Positions 54,401 through 63,540 of a DNA stretch of 64,000 bases are shown piece after piece. The notes beneath the pieces were generated by a model. That model searched no databases. It was not told the origin of the DNA and worked only from the letters and a program-made list of their open reading frames with translations. Each line of letters begins with the position of its first letter. Positions within the stretch are counted from its first letter, which is position 1. This DNA comes from DATATB01 sp036268995 (lineage in GTDB: Bacteria > Planctomycetota > Planctomycetia > Pirellulales > PNKZ01), in assembly GCA_036268995.1 (NCBI GenBank), contig DATATB010000054.1, forward strand, positions 26,062-90,061, read 5' to 3'. Position numbers and translations under genes: made by a program.

Positions 54401-54829
54401 TTTGGCCCAGATCTCGTCGCTGCGGCCTACGCCCGCCGCCGTCGCACGCGGATCGTAGGCTCCGCGCCGCACCCAGCTCTCGAGCACCGCGATCTCGTTG
54501 TCAGGCAGCTTGTCGTCGGGCGGCATTTGCAGGCTGGCGTCGTCGTAACGGACGGCCGTGATCAGCAGGCTCTGATCGAGGTTCTTGGAAACGACCGCTG
54601 GGCCGGAATCGCCCCCTTGCACGAGCCCATCGCGCGAATCGACCGTGAGCCCGCCCTGGATCTTGCCCGCGTCATGGCTATGGCACTCATAGCAACGGCT
54701 CTTCAGGATCGGCAGCACCTGGCGTGAGAAGAACTGCACGTCATCCGCGGCCGGTGGATCAGCCGCCAGCGCGGTCGCGCCGATCAACAACAACGGTGCC
54801 GCGGCGAGCCTCAGAGCAACGATCTTCAT
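51443..54829 (-). CDS. Planctomycete PSCyt1-PSCyt2-PSD1 protein (DUF1549/DUF1553)
   Basis: This is an 1128-aa exported protein of the family highly expanded in planctomycetes. A signal peptide (1-22) is followed by a planctomycete cytochrome-c domain with heme motif CYECH (46-50); by PSCyt2/DUF1549 (IDAFVLAKLEAKEL ... YGERWGRFWLDIARYADT); and by PSD1/DUF1553 (NPLTARVIVNRVWQHHFGQGLV ... LDFEALRDTILAVTGSLDP). The C-terminus adds a beta-rich carbohydrate-binding-like part (GSGVIRRWVAPVAGTIRVEG). The start is the ATG at 54829. It lies 42 nt downstream of the DUF1501 gene, its usual partner. The biochemical role of the family is unknown; a link to breakdown of complex polysaccharides is commonly proposed. 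Confidence 0.95.
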   Translation of the reverse strand: MKIVALRLAAAPLLLIGATALAADPPAADDVQFFSRQVLPILKSRCYECHSHDAGKIQGGLTVDSRDGLVQGGDSGPAVVSKNLDQSLLITAVRYDDASLQMPPDDKLPDNEIAVLESWVRRGAYDPRATAAGVGRSDEIWAKASAHWAFQPITRPRVPEVENSTWARTPIDAFVLAKLEAKELRPSPAADKRTWIRRATYDLIGLPPTSAEVEAFLDDSSPEAHAQVIDRLLASPHYGERWGRFWLDIARYADTTGENTLGGRVENRLVYAYTYRDYVIRAFNDDKPFDRLILEQLAADQLKLAGDQEPLAALGFITVGKRFSNNKDDLIDDRIDVVSRGLLGLTVACARCHDHKFDPIPTEDYYSWHGIFANSTEPKEGPVVEAVEPSAQEADFQVKVAEAQHAADEFEDTQWNVVLSTAWQKLDQYLITIHEFSRGSKGLSLSSVFRQRSMSPNIGRAWSNYMQRVATRQHSPVFAPWVAFSKLTDEQFASEAKPLATRFAANKDKRKPIHPLVAKLFAGEPPASIKDVAERYGRLFARIDDSYQQQRTRLLQQAGAWQPVEVKLADPVQAALCRFLYGPAAIMPRERLVFQAEAGLRKAAELGRLVAKVNDIKLSHPGSPARAMVLEDVPDPKNSRVFIRGDRNKVGPEVPRQFLKILSGSDRQPFQHGSGRLELAEAIANPNNPLTARVIVNRVWQHHFGQGLVTTPSDFGLRGEPPTHPALLDYLARSFIDEGWSLKKLHRLIMLSAVYGQSSDSNPKYAVIDPGNTLLWRMNRTRLDFEALRDTILAVTGSLDPTVGGRSVDILSTATRRTIYAHVDRLNLAGVFTTFDFAQPEMSTPQRFETTVPTQALFLMNSPLVIEQARKLAASSDLSSLADDPQRVHWLYRRFFQREPTSQDLEDALAFVRAQAERRVEAPPVATWKYGSGSYSSNKKLVVFNEAKRFAHDEWLMPGRDHQNNFIQAELADTGGLTGGKRGSGVIRRWVAPVAGTIRVEGTLALGKGKHPGGVLAQVVLSRFGESPQVLGRFDSDGRKMPTRIREIEVQPGDFVDFIVVPTSERQESFDWAPVIDLEQSVPRAAGRHQWNAQADFDGPQPPPPIGLSPWEKYIQALLLTNELAFVN

Positions 54830-54871
54830 CGATTCATGATTCCTACTTTAGCACTCGGTATCTACCAGGCC

Positions 54872-56275
54872 TTAGGCGATGATCTCTTTCACGACCCGGC
54901 CGAACACGTCGGTCAGGCGAAAATCGCGGCCGTTGTAGCGATAGGTCAGCCGCTGGTGATCGAAGCCCAACAGCGCGAGGACCGTGGCGTGCAGGTCGTG
55001 GACGTGCACTTTGTTTTCGACCGCCATGTAACCCAACTCGTCTGTGCCTCCGTACACCTGTCCGCCTTTTACTCCACCGCCGGCCAGCCAGGCGCAGAAG
55101 CCCTTGGCATTGTGATCGCGGCCTGGCGGGGTCGCAGCAGAAATGTCGGCCGTGGGAAGCTGCCGGCGCGGCAGGCGGCCGAATTCGCCACCCCAGATCA
55201 CGAGCGTGTCGTCGAGCAAGCCGCGCTTCTGCATATCATCCAACAGAGCGGCCAACGGGCGGTCGCACTCGGCGGCCTTCTTTGGCAGCACGTTGGCAAT
55301 GTCCTGGTGATGGTCCCAGCCCTGGTGCCAGACCTGCACCACCCGCACTCCCTTTTCCAGCAGCCGGCGGGCGATCAGCATCTGCCGGCCTTGCGGCGTA
55401 TGGGCCGCGTATTGCTTGCGGATGTACTCCGGCTCGCGGTCGATGTCGAAAGCATCGGTGGCCTCGGTTTGCATCTGGAAGGCCAGCTCGAACGATTGGA
55501 TGCGGGCCTCGAGCGCTTCGTCGGTTTGGAATCGCTTGTTCAGCTTTTCGACCAGGTCAAGCTGCGACCGCTGCTCCTCGCCAGTCACGTAGTTGTTGCG
55601 GATGTTCTCGATCAGCTTCTCGATCGTGCTGTTGTTTGTGTTGATCTGCGTGCCCTGGCAATTGCCGGGCAGAAAGGCGGAACGCAGGTTCTGGGCGCCA
55701 AAGGGTACTGGGCCGGGCGAAAGCGCGATGTAGCCTGGCAGGTTCTGGTTCTCGCTGCCCAGGCCATACACGACCCACGCCCCCATGCTCGGGCGCGCGA
55801 GGCGGCCCTGGCCGGTGCTCATCATATAAGTGGCGAAAATATGGTCGGGGATGTCGGTGTGCATCGAACGGATCACCGTCATCTTGTCGACGTGCTCGCC
55901 CAGCTCGGGGAACACTTCGCTCACCTCAATTCCGCTCGAGCCACGCGGGCGGAATTTGAAGGGCGAGGCGAAGGCGACGCCGTCGAGCGAATCCACCACG
56001 CGGCCGTCGTATTTGGCAAGCGTGGGCTTCGGGTCCCAGGTGTCGACGTGCGACGGAGCCCCCTGGGCGAAGATATGTAGCACGCGTTTGGCCTTGGCCG
56101 GAAAATGCGTGCGCGGCGCAACCGGCTGGAGCGACGTGCCCGACGACGACTCGGCAGCTTGCAGCTCGGGGCCCAGCAGCGCGGCCAGCCCGATCGCCCC
56201 CATGCCCATGCCAAATTGCGAAAGGAACTGGCGGCGCGAGGGGGCGAGGATTCCGCGGAGCGACGGAGGGGTCAT
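54872..56275 (-). CDS. DUF1501 domain protein, Tat-exported
   Basis: This is a 467-aa protein. SRRQFL at residues 13-18 followed by a hydrophobic stretch (GMGAIGLAALLG) is a twin-arginine signal, so it is exported folded. The mature part is the DUF1501 domain, related to the alkaline-phosphatase/sulfatase fold: VLHIFAQGAPSHVDTWDPKP, MTVIRSMHTDIPDH, and the C-terminal LVIWGGEFGRLP and DHNAKGFCAWLAGGGVKGG. The ATG at 56275 has AGGAAG about six bases upstream. It is transcribed before the PSCyt/PSD1 gene (42 nt apart). Function is unknown, but this pair is a hallmark of the phylum. Confidence 0.95.
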   Translation of the reverse strand: MTPPSLRGILAPSRRQFLSQFGMGMGAIGLAALLGPELQAAESSSGTSLQPVAPRTHFPAKAKRVLHIFAQGAPSHVDTWDPKPTLAKYDGRVVDSLDGVAFASPFKFRPRGSSGIEVSEVFPELGEHVDKMTVIRSMHTDIPDHIFATYMMSTGQGRLARPSMGAWVVYGLGSENQNLPGYIALSPGPVPFGAQNLRSAFLPGNCQGTQINTNNSTIEKLIENIRNNYVTGEEQRSQLDLVEKLNKRFQTDEALEARIQSFELAFQMQTEATDAFDIDREPEYIRKQYAAHTPQGRQMLIARRLLEKGVRVVQVWHQGWDHHQDIANVLPKKAAECDRPLAALLDDMQKRGLLDDTLVIWGGEFGRLPRRQLPTADISAATPPGRDHNAKGFCAWLAGGGVKGGQVYGGTDELGYMAVENKVHVHDLHATVLALLGFDHQRLTYRYNGRDFRLTDVFGRVVKEIIA

Positions 56276-56408
56276 GGTTCTTCCTGCAATTTCGAACCGG
56301 CTGGCAGCGAGTAGTCTGGAGCATTACATGTTCTCACCTGACTGCACGACGATCAAGGGAAACTCGCCCCCCAAGGCGGCCCGGAGGTCGGAATCGCTGC
56401 AAGCGACG

Positions 56409-56429
56409 AGCCTGGTCAATTCCCAGGCT
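56409..56429 (-). terminator. Hairpin overlapping the stop codon of the second sedolisin gene
   Basis: AGCCTGG (56409-56415) pairs perfectly with CCAGGCT (56423-56429) around a 7-nt loop that includes the stop codon at 56416-56418. No T-run follows, so termination would be inefficient or rho-dependent. Confidence 0.3.
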
Positions 56430-59400
56430 GCCGCGCTTGTGCGTGAATCGCTGGACCCGTTGCCAGCGACAGCTTCCGGTGCACGGGTGCCAAGTCGGCG
56501 GATTCGCCGGAGGACTGGATTCTGGCAGCCGGCTTCGGAGCGATGACTGCGGCGGCAGGCGCGACGCCCGACCCCCGTGCTGTTTGCGCTGGATTGGCCG
56601 CGGGGCTCCACGTCGATAAAGTCGCAACCATTGGATCCGCCGTGGCCGGCACGTCCTGCTCGCCGCCCAAAAGCCCAAACACCGCCGTCAGCGCCGGCAG
56701 GCCGGCACCCGGCGCCGACACGGTCGATGAACCTTCTAGCGGCGCGGAAGCCGTCGCCGTGCCTGGGACAATGCCCGATACCGGTGACGGCAGGCTTGCA
56801 AAAACCGCATCCATCACCGGCGAAGCGAACGGCGATTGAACGGCCGAAACGTTTTGCGGGGCGATCACCACCAGGCTGGCCGGCATCGGCACGGGCGAAG
56901 CCGTCGTTTGCGAAGTATCAGCCGCACTGTCGCCAGCGGTGGCCAGCGCATAGACCGTGAAATTCGCGAGTGCGTCGACATTGCTGCCGGATCCCGGCGC
57001 GTCAGCCGGCGAGGCGCTTGCCGGCGAGGCCGCGGCGGCCGGCGCGGGTGTGGGCACCACAGATCCGGCAGCCGGCGAGACCACGACGGAGCTGCCGGAC
57101 GAGCTGTCGCTGGGCGCGGGTGCCGGTGCGGCGGGGCTGAAGAGCACATCGGCCGGCAATGCATCGGACTCGGACTGCGGAGGCAATTGCGGATTGAGAA
57201 ACGTGTTGATATTGCTGCCGACTTGCAGTTTCTCGAGCAACACGTCGGAGTTGGTGATATTGGTCGCGCCGTTCACGTCGAGTTGGTAGTTGCTCGAATC
57301 GGCCACCGCGCCGACTTGCAGCTTGGTCAGCAGCACGGCGGCATTGGTAACCGCGCTGCTGTTGTTGCCGTCGCCCGGCAGCACGTTGAAGTAGAAGTTG
57401 AAGTCGCTGCCGGGCGTGCCGTCGCCCGAGCCGGCGGCAAACGTGCTGACGCTGGTGTTCCACGCGCCGTCCAGCTCGGTGCCGACCGTGTTGCTGATCG
57501 AAGTACCGGCCAGGTTCATCACGTACTTGTTGGCGACCAGTGCCGTGGAGAACTGCCAGGTGGCGATATTGGCCGTGCTGTTGTAGCTGAACCCGGAGGT
57601 GGGAATTGCGGTGTTGGCCGAGTTGTAGAGCGTCAAGCTGCTTTGCGAAACATTCACCGCCTCGCTGAAGGCGATGGAAATCTGGTTGATGTTGGTCCAG
57701 GCAAGCATGGTCGTGAGCTGATTGGAGCCGCCGGCCAACTCAAAGCCCTGGCCGCTGGCGGCCGAACTGCCCAGGCCGGCCGCATCCAGCATGCTCAAAT
57801 AGGACGCGTTCCAGGCTGTGCTGCTGACAAACGCGCCGACCACCGTGGGCGGAGCGGCTTGGACGGTCAACACATAGTCGCCCGGGATGGGCTCGGCCGT
57901 CAGCGGCGAGGAGACGACTTGCACGTAGTAGGTGCCCGAGGCGCCGGCCGGCACGTTGTACGTTAGCAATGCGTTACGGCCATCGGCGCCGGAATTGTCG
58001 TCGGAAGCCACCAGCGTTCCGGCCGAGTTGTACAGCAGCAGATCCGGATCGAACATATCGAGGCCCGCCGCACCATCGCCGGGCGTGGCCGTGCTGGCCA
58101 CCAGGGTGCTGCCGGCCACTGCCGTGAAGCTGTAGGTCGGGGTGGGAAGGACGTTGGTGGTGATCGTGTCGGCGTAGAAGTAGACGCCGCTGAGTGCGAT
58201 TCCACCCGACGTGACGGTATTGTTCGTGCCCGAAACGGTGTTGACCAGCGTCGTTCCATCGCTGCCATAAAGATTGGCGGTGATCTTGCCGCCGGTGGCC
58301 CATACCACTTGCAGCAGATACCACTGGCCGCTCGTGTACGCCTGCGAGACCGCGCCCAAGCCGGTGGAGTTTGCGTAGCTCGAGCTACCCGCCGTAACGT
58401 TCGTGATCTCCAGTATTTGCTGGATGGAATCCAGGCCGACCATCAAAGTGCCGGTTGCCGATGCCCCGAAACCGAAGTCGAAGACGCTGTATTCCGAAGT
58501 CGGTTGGAGCCAAACGGACAGAGTCTCGCCCTGCTTGACCTGAGTGGTCGGATCGTAATGCCAGTGCATGTCATAGCCGGTCGACAGCCCCAACGGCCCG
58601 TCGTGCGCCGCAGCGGCCGTGAGCGTGGACGTCTCGGGAGCATTCAGCGAGTATCCCGAAGGTCCGAAAGTCTCCTTGGTGTACGCGTTCAGGCTGTCGG
58701 CATTGCCGAACGCCTCGATCACCGGGTCGGAAATGTCGCCCACCACGACCTGCTGTCCATCGATTTGCGTACCGGCCAGCGCCTGGGCCGTGGCCAGGGA
58801 TGTGTTTTGCTGGTTGTCGTGGTCGGCATCGCGGGTGAGGACCAGGCTGTACTGGGTGCTGGCGGCTCCCGTAACCTGCGCGTAATACGTGCCCGTTGTT
58901 GGAACCACGATATCGCCGATGGTCTGATCGAAGTCCGTGCCCAGCGACGCGCTTGTGGCCAACGACGTGCCCGTGCTGCTCCACAGCACGATGGAAATGT
59001 TTCCGCTGGTGCCGAGAACCTCGCCGTTGAGTGCGATGGTGTCGCCGGCGCTAAGGGGAAAGCTGTACCAATCCTGATCGGTGGAGCTGTTCAGGGTGCC
59101 CAGCACGGCGCCCTGCGAGGCGCCGGCCGCCAAGCTCATGAAGCTGCCAGAGAGCGCTTGGGCCGAGGCTTGGGAATTGTTCGGCGAGCCGTCGTACTGC
59201 TCGTCTTGCACCGCGGCGTTGACGTAGGCCTGCAACGTGTAGACGCCCGTCTCGTCGTCGAGCCCTGAGATGGTGATCGTGTATTGCCCCGTTGTCGCGA
59301 CCGCAACCGTTTGCAGCAGTGCCGCTTGTCCGGCGCCCGGGGCCGAGGCCGAGGCGATGGTCGTGCCGCTGGGGCCCTGCATGCTCAGGCTCGGCTGAAG

Positions 59401-61524
59401 ACCGGCGGCCGCCGTGCCAATCACGGTTAGCGTCTCGCCGGCATCGAGGTTCAGCGTATAGCTGTCGGTGTCGCCGACGAAGCCGATGGTGCCGACAATG
59501 CTCCCCTGGTAAACGAGCGAGCCCAGGCCGCCTGTCGCGATCAGCCGGGTGGGGAACGGCGCCGTCGTGACATCCAGGCTGTAACTGCTGGAAAACGCCT
59601 GCTGGTTGGGATCCCCCTCGGGATCGGTGACCGCCCCGTAGGCCATGCTCACCGTCAATTGCGCGCTGGCCACCTCTGCGTTAATGCCGCTGATCGTGTA
59701 ATCGACGGTGTTGGTCGCCGGAACGAGCGTGAAGCCCGTTACCGTGCCAACGCTCAGTGACAAATTGCTCGTGCTGATCGAGCTGGCCGCGTAAGGCTCG
59801 CTGAAGGTGACGTCCAGCGTCGTTAGCGGAACTTCAGCCAGATCGCCTACGCCGGGCGTCGTCGAGACGACGGTGATCGGGTCAGGATCGTAGCGAAACG
59901 TTTCGTTCAATGGCGTCATGGCGGTTTCGCCGTCGGCGTCGAAAATGCCACTGAGGGTTTCGGTTTGCAGGCCGACTGCGGTCACGGGGCTGGAGCCGAA
60001 ATCGAACGTGATCGACGTGGAATTGTCGACCGAGTATGACGAAGCGGCGACGCCATTGACGCTGAAGTCGCTCGCCTCGACCGAGCTCGAATCGTAAGGC
60101 GTGTCGAAGTCCACCACAAAAGTCGAAGGCGCCGTGGAAAGGATGGTGTCGGCGCCCGGGTTGGTCGCCGTAACGATCAGGTTAGTTGAAGTGAGGGCCA
60201 GGTCGCTGGCCAACGCGGGTACGATCACGTTTGCCAGCGGTGTGCCAATTCCGGTCACCAGGTCGTAACCGGGACCGGCGGCATAGCCGTTGTTGCCGGT
60301 CGTGATGTCGTAATACGCGCCCGAATCCTGCAGCGCGTAGAGGATCGGCAGCGTCTGCGTCGCCCCGTCCAGAGGCGACAATCCGTTGACCGCCCGGCCC
60401 TGGTCGGCGATGGCGATCAAGGCAGCCCACGACGGCGTGGCAAAGCTTGTCCCGCCGACTTGCAGCCAGGGATCGGCCGAGCCGTACGTATAGGAATCGA
60501 TGACTGCCGGACCGCTGCTGGGATCGCTATCAAAGGAAACGTCGGGAACGGCCCGCTGAGTGGAGCTTTGCGTGACGACGCCGTTTTGATAGGCCGGCTG
60601 CGGCTCGTACAGGCTCAGCCCACCCCCGCTTCCCTCTTTTCCGGCGGTTCCAGAACCCCAGCCCGACTCGCCCAAATAGTCGCCCGCCGCGTCGGTCGTG
60701 AGCGTGGTCCCGCCCACGGCCACTACGTTGGGCGAATAGGCCGGATAACCGGACGGTTCTCCATGATCGCCGGTTGCCGCTAGGAACGTGACGCCGGTGT
60801 GTCCGGCGGGGGTCGTGTAGAGGCTGTCCTCAGAGGTCTCGCTCGGATCCTCGCCGCCGCTATAGCTCATCGACACTACGGACACGCCCGGCACGCCTTC
60901 CGCGTAGGCCACGGCGGTGGCGAGATCGTCGTCATAGTTGCTATTGGCTTCGACCAGCAAGATTTTGGCATCCGGCGCAATCGCGTGCGACCATTCTACG
61001 TCCAGCGACTCCTCGACCGCCCAACCGGAGCCGTCGTTGACCGGTAGCACCGACGTGCTGCCGGTCTGCGATACGACCTGAAAGCTAGGCGGAGCCGGGA
61101 TGCCAAATGCCGTATCGAAAGTCGCCAGATCCTCGGCGATATTCGGGTCGTTGAAGGCGTCGATGATGGCGATCGTCTGGCCGGCGCCGTCGCCCTGCAC
61201 CGCGCCGCCGTCGAAGGTGATCTGGTTGATGCCGTAGGCATTGAGAATCTGCGTCGGATTCAAACCATTGCCCACGGGACTGCCGCCGGTGGCCGCCGTC
61301 GTCGTGCCTGGGTAGTCGAGCGTCAGGTACGTCGGCGATGCGACGTCTGGATTGCTCGAAGCCGGGAAAGGAACCGCCACCAGGCTTGTCGTGGCCGATA
61401 ACAGCAGTCGCGGCTCAAGCCACTCGAAGACCAAAGGACGCGGACCGGAACCCAGAGACAGCCTTGTCAGCGGCCGGAACTGCCCGGGTCGGGCCCCGCG
61501 GCGCGCGCGGCGGGAGTTTGGCAT
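56416..61524 (-). CDS. Second giant LEPR-xLL sedolisin-like (S53) protein with PPC and Ig-like domains
   Basis: This is a 1702-aa exported modular protein, paralogous to the one at 10544-16018. The LEPR-xLL signature is WLEPRLLLS (35-43). The sedolisin domain has Glu171 and Asp175 (VEESLDVEW), Asp253 (ATGDHG) and Ser360 (GGTSFATPSW). The middle holds Ig-like domains (TTLDVTFSEPYAASSISTSNLSL), two pre-peptidase C-terminal domains (DTDSYTLNLDAGETL, DQDWYSFPLSAGD), and a jelly-roll-like part (SVFDFGFGASATGTLMVGLD). It ends with the same ~160-aa Ig-plus-dockerin module as the paralogue and an Ala/Pro tail. The ATG at 61524 is chosen over an in-frame TTG at 61560, as it begins the basic N-terminus seen in the family. 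A 7-bp hairpin overlaps the stop codon. Confidence 0.9.
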   Translation of the reverse strand: MPNSRRARRGARPGQFRPLTRLSLGSGPRPLVFEWLEPRLLLSATTSLVAVPFPASSNPDVASPTYLTLDYPGTTTAATGGSPVGNGLNPTQILNAYGINQITFDGGAVQGDGAGQTIAIIDAFNDPNIAEDLATFDTAFGIPAPPSFQVVSQTGSTSVLPVNDGSGWAVEESLDVEWSHAIAPDAKILLVEANSNYDDDLATAVAYAEGVPGVSVVSMSYSGGEDPSETSEDSLYTTPAGHTGVTFLAATGDHGEPSGYPAYSPNVVAVGGTTLTTDAAGDYLGESGWGSGTAGKEGSGGGLSLYEPQPAYQNGVVTQSSTQRAVPDVSFDSDPSSGPAVIDSYTYGSADPWLQVGGTSFATPSWAALIAIADQGRAVNGLSPLDGATQTLPILYALQDSGAYYDITTGNNGYAAGPGYDLVTGIGTPLANVIVPALASDLALTSTNLIVTATNPGADTILSTAPSTFVVDFDTPYDSSSVEASDFSVNGVAASSYSVDNSTSITFDFGSSPVTAVGLQTETLSGIFDADGETAMTPLNETFRYDPDPITVVSTTPGVGDLAEVPLTTLDVTFSEPYAASSISTSNLSLSVGTVTGFTLVPATNTVDYTISGINAEVASAQLTVSMAYGAVTDPEGDPNQQAFSSSYSLDVTTAPFPTRLIATGGLGSLVYQGSIVGTIGFVGDTDSYTLNLDAGETLTVIGTAAAGLQPSLSMQGPSGTTIASASAPGAGQAALLQTVAVATTGQYTITISGLDDETGVYTLQAYVNAAVQDEQYDGSPNNSQASAQALSGSFMSLAAGASQGAVLGTLNSSTDQDWYSFPLSAGDTIALNGEVLGTSGNISIVLWSSTGTSLATSASLGTDFDQTIGDIVVPTTGTYYAQVTGAASTQYSLVLTRDADHDNQQNTSLATAQALAGTQIDGQQVVVGDISDPVIEAFGNADSLNAYTKETFGPSGYSLNAPETSTLTAAAAHDGPLGLSTGYDMHWHYDPTTQVKQGETLSVWLQPTSEYSVFDFGFGASATGTLMVGLDSIQQILEITNVTAGSSSYANSTGLGAVSQAYTSGQWYLLQVVWATGGKITANLYGSDGTTLVNTVSGTNNTVTSGGIALSGVYFYADTITTNVLPTPTYSFTAVAGSTLVASTATPGDGAAGLDMFDPDLLLYNSAGTLVASDDNSGADGRNALLTYNVPAGASGTYYVQVVSSPLTAEPIPGDYVLTVQAAPPTVVGAFVSSTAWNASYLSMLDAAGLGSSAASGQGFELAGGSNQLTTMLAWTNINQISIAFSEAVNVSQSSLTLYNSANTAIPTSGFSYNSTANIATWQFSTALVANKYVMNLAGTSISNTVGTELDGAWNTSVSTFAAGSGDGTPGSDFNFYFNVLPGDGNNSSAVTNAAVLLTKLQVGAVADSSNYQLDVNGATNITNSDVLLEKLQVGSNINTFLNPQLPPQSESDALPADVLFSPAAPAPAPSDSSSGSSVVVSPAAGSVVPTPAPAAAASPASASPADAPGSGSNVDALANFTVYALATAGDSAADTSQTTASPVPMPASLVVIAPQNVSAVQSPFASPVMDAVFASLPSPVSGIVPGTATASAPLEGSSTVSAPGAGLPALTAVFGLLGGEQDVPATADPMVATLSTWSPAANPAQTARGSGVAPAAAVIAPKPAARIQSSGESADLAPVHRKLSLATGPAIHAQARQPGN

Positions 61525-61934
61525 GCGAAGTTCCACCAACGCAAGGTAAGGAACTGTCAACGGCCGGTAAACGCCAAGCCGGAACGAACCATCCGCTCAT
61601 ACCCAGACATGATCGCGGTGACGCGTCGCCGCAGGCAGGCGATCATTGGCATCAGCCAGCGGCAGGGTTTACAATGCCCCGCGACCACGGAGTGTAACGA
61701 ATTGAAAATCGCGAAACAACAAAAAATATCCACATCTCCTGATTGCCCGCTTTGACCATCGTTCGTGGCACGAAGAGTGATGGGATGAGCTTTTCGGAGC
61801 CGCATTTTCGCGGTGCTGATCGCTTGGTCCCTTCGTTGGTGCGTCCGCGGAAAAAGACGATCTTCCGGAGGGGGATGGCCGAAGGGGATGTAATCGTACG
61901 AACCGGGCTGCCGACCGATCCGCTCGTAACGATT
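61525..61934. other. Intergenic region
   Basis: These 410 nt lie between the MFS gene's stop and the second sedolisin gene's start, both on the minus strand, and probably hold the sedolisin promoter. No gene or strong structure is seen. It does not share the G-rich leader hairpin found before the first sedolisin gene. Confidence 0.5.
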
Positions 61935-63308
61935 TCAAGTCGGAGCCGAGTCGTTGTTTGAATTCCGCCGGCGGACGAAGCTCCACAGCCCGCGGAACGG
62001 CTTTGCTAAAGCCGCGGCAGCTTGCGCATGGAGATAATAGAGCATCAGGATCGTGACGGCGACCGTGATGATGCCGGCGATCAAAAAGATTATCGGGGCA
62101 CCGATGCCCAGCAGTTGGGTCAAAACGAGGAACAGGCCGGCCGCCAGCAGCATCGCCGTGAAGATTAAGAAGTTCCCGGCGCCCAGAATCTCTCCACGCG
62201 TGGACCGGCGGCTATAGTCTTGCAGGTAAGCCCGTAGCGGGATGTCGTAAAGCCCGGCACTCATGCCCATCAGAAACAGACCCGTGCAACTCCAATAGTA
62301 GGCAAAAGAACTGTGGGCCGCCGCCACGTGAGGCGTGATAAACATGAGCAAACAGGAGACCACGATGCCGCCGGCGCCGATCGGAGTGAGCCCCAGTTCG
62401 ATGGCGTTCCCCGACCACACCGAGGCGAGAATACTGCCCACGGCGGCTCCGGCGGCCAGCACGCCCAACAGCGGGCCGACCTCGGCCTGGCGGACGTCAA
62501 GCGTCGTCGTGGCAAACAGGTAGATGTTGACCTGCGCCATGGCCGCCAGAAACCAGAGGCACGCGCTTGCCACCGCCGCGCCGCACAAATCGCGGCGGTG
62601 GGCCAACTGCTTCAGGTCGTGCAGCGTTTGCGCGATAACCCGTTTTGGAAAATGCCGCTGGGCATCGGCAGGCGGCTGCTTGCTGATCAACAATGTCACC
62701 GCCCAACCCAATGTCGCGATGCCGACCAATATTCCGCCGGATATCCACCACAAATGAACGCCTCGCGGAGCCGTTAGCACATAGAGGCTATTGCCGAGCA
62801 CGCTGCCGACTACGCACGCCAGGAGGTTGGCCAATCCCACGCCGGCGTTGGCGGCGGTAATCCGATCTTCGCGAACGGTTTCCGGAATGGCGCCTAAAAT
62901 CGCGGGAACCATCAAGGCCCCTGCCGCTCCCATCAGCGTCAACGCCGTGAAGACCAGCACAGCGCTACCCATCAGGATCGAGACGATGCCGAAAGCGAGA
63001 ATGCACGCCTCAGAGATCATGCACCAGGCAATGACTGTTCGCTTGCTAAAGCGATCGGCCAGATAACCCGCCGGCGCCGCGAGGATGATATACGGCAAGG
63101 AAAAGCAAGCGATGCCGAGCGTCAAGATGAGCGGCCGATATTGAGGGCCCAAAATGTGGTAGCCAATGGGCGTGACCAGCCAACGGTAGGTATTGTCATT
63201 CAAGATGGCGAAGAAATGCGACAACGCCAGCCCCACGAAACCCCGCGAGAACAGCCCTGTCCTGGGTCGATCGGTCCGCGCCGCGCTGGCTTGTGTTTTA
63301 TCCCTCAT
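61935..63308 (-). CDS. MFS transporter
   Basis: This is a 457-aa major-facilitator protein with twelve predicted spans. The start ALSHFFAILNDNTYRWL and the motif-A-like loop GYLADRFSKRTVI between TM2 and TM3 resemble the LplT (lysophospholipid flippase)-type branch of MFS proteins, but without the acyltransferase part. The substrate is unknown. The ATG at 63308 has GGGGA upstream at suitable spacing. It is divergent from the sulfatase gene across 232 nt, and 410 nt upstream of the second sedolisin gene. Confidence 0.88.
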   Translation of the reverse strand: MRDKTQASAARTDRPRTGLFSRGFVGLALSHFFAILNDNTYRWLVTPIGYHILGPQYRPLILTLGIACFSLPYIILAAPAGYLADRFSKRTVIAWCMISEACILAFGIVSILMGSAVLVFTALTLMGAAGALMVPAILGAIPETVREDRITAANAGVGLANLLACVVGSVLGNSLYVLTAPRGVHLWWISGGILVGIATLGWAVTLLISKQPPADAQRHFPKRVIAQTLHDLKQLAHRRDLCGAAVASACLWFLAAMAQVNIYLFATTTLDVRQAEVGPLLGVLAAGAAVGSILASVWSGNAIELGLTPIGAGGIVVSCLLMFITPHVAAAHSSFAYYWSCTGLFLMGMSAGLYDIPLRAYLQDYSRRSTRGEILGAGNFLIFTAMLLAAGLFLVLTQLLGIGAPIIFLIAGIITVAVTILMLYYLHAQAAAALAKPFRGLWSFVRRRNSNNDSAPT

Positions 63309-63540
63309 GATTCGATCGTCCCCATTTGGACCGAGCTCGGGACCGATCCAAGCTCGGAATAGTCGCTATTTGACAACGCGCTGACGCGCGCGTCGAGCTT
63401 TGGCGAATTTTCATGGCCCGTGCGGCGCAGGCCGAAGCGGTTGTGCCCGGACGGTTGGTCTGCCTAAACTCAATCTTGTTATCGGCGGCCTTCCCAAGTG
63501 GGAAGTGCTTGCGAAGCCCGAATTCCCGCAAGGCGTCCCC

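Noticed and set aside
51563..54727. Two long open frames (over 500 codons each) on the plus strand
   Set aside because: They lie wholly antisense to the PSCyt/PSD1 gene, have Arg/Gly/His-rich composition and no domain. They are frame shadows of high-GC coding sequence.
56836..59268. Plus-strand open frames of 376 and 319 codons
   Set aside because: They are antisense to the second sedolisin gene. Their Arg/Val/Gly repeats mirror the antisense frames of the first sedolisin and reflect repeat coding sequence.
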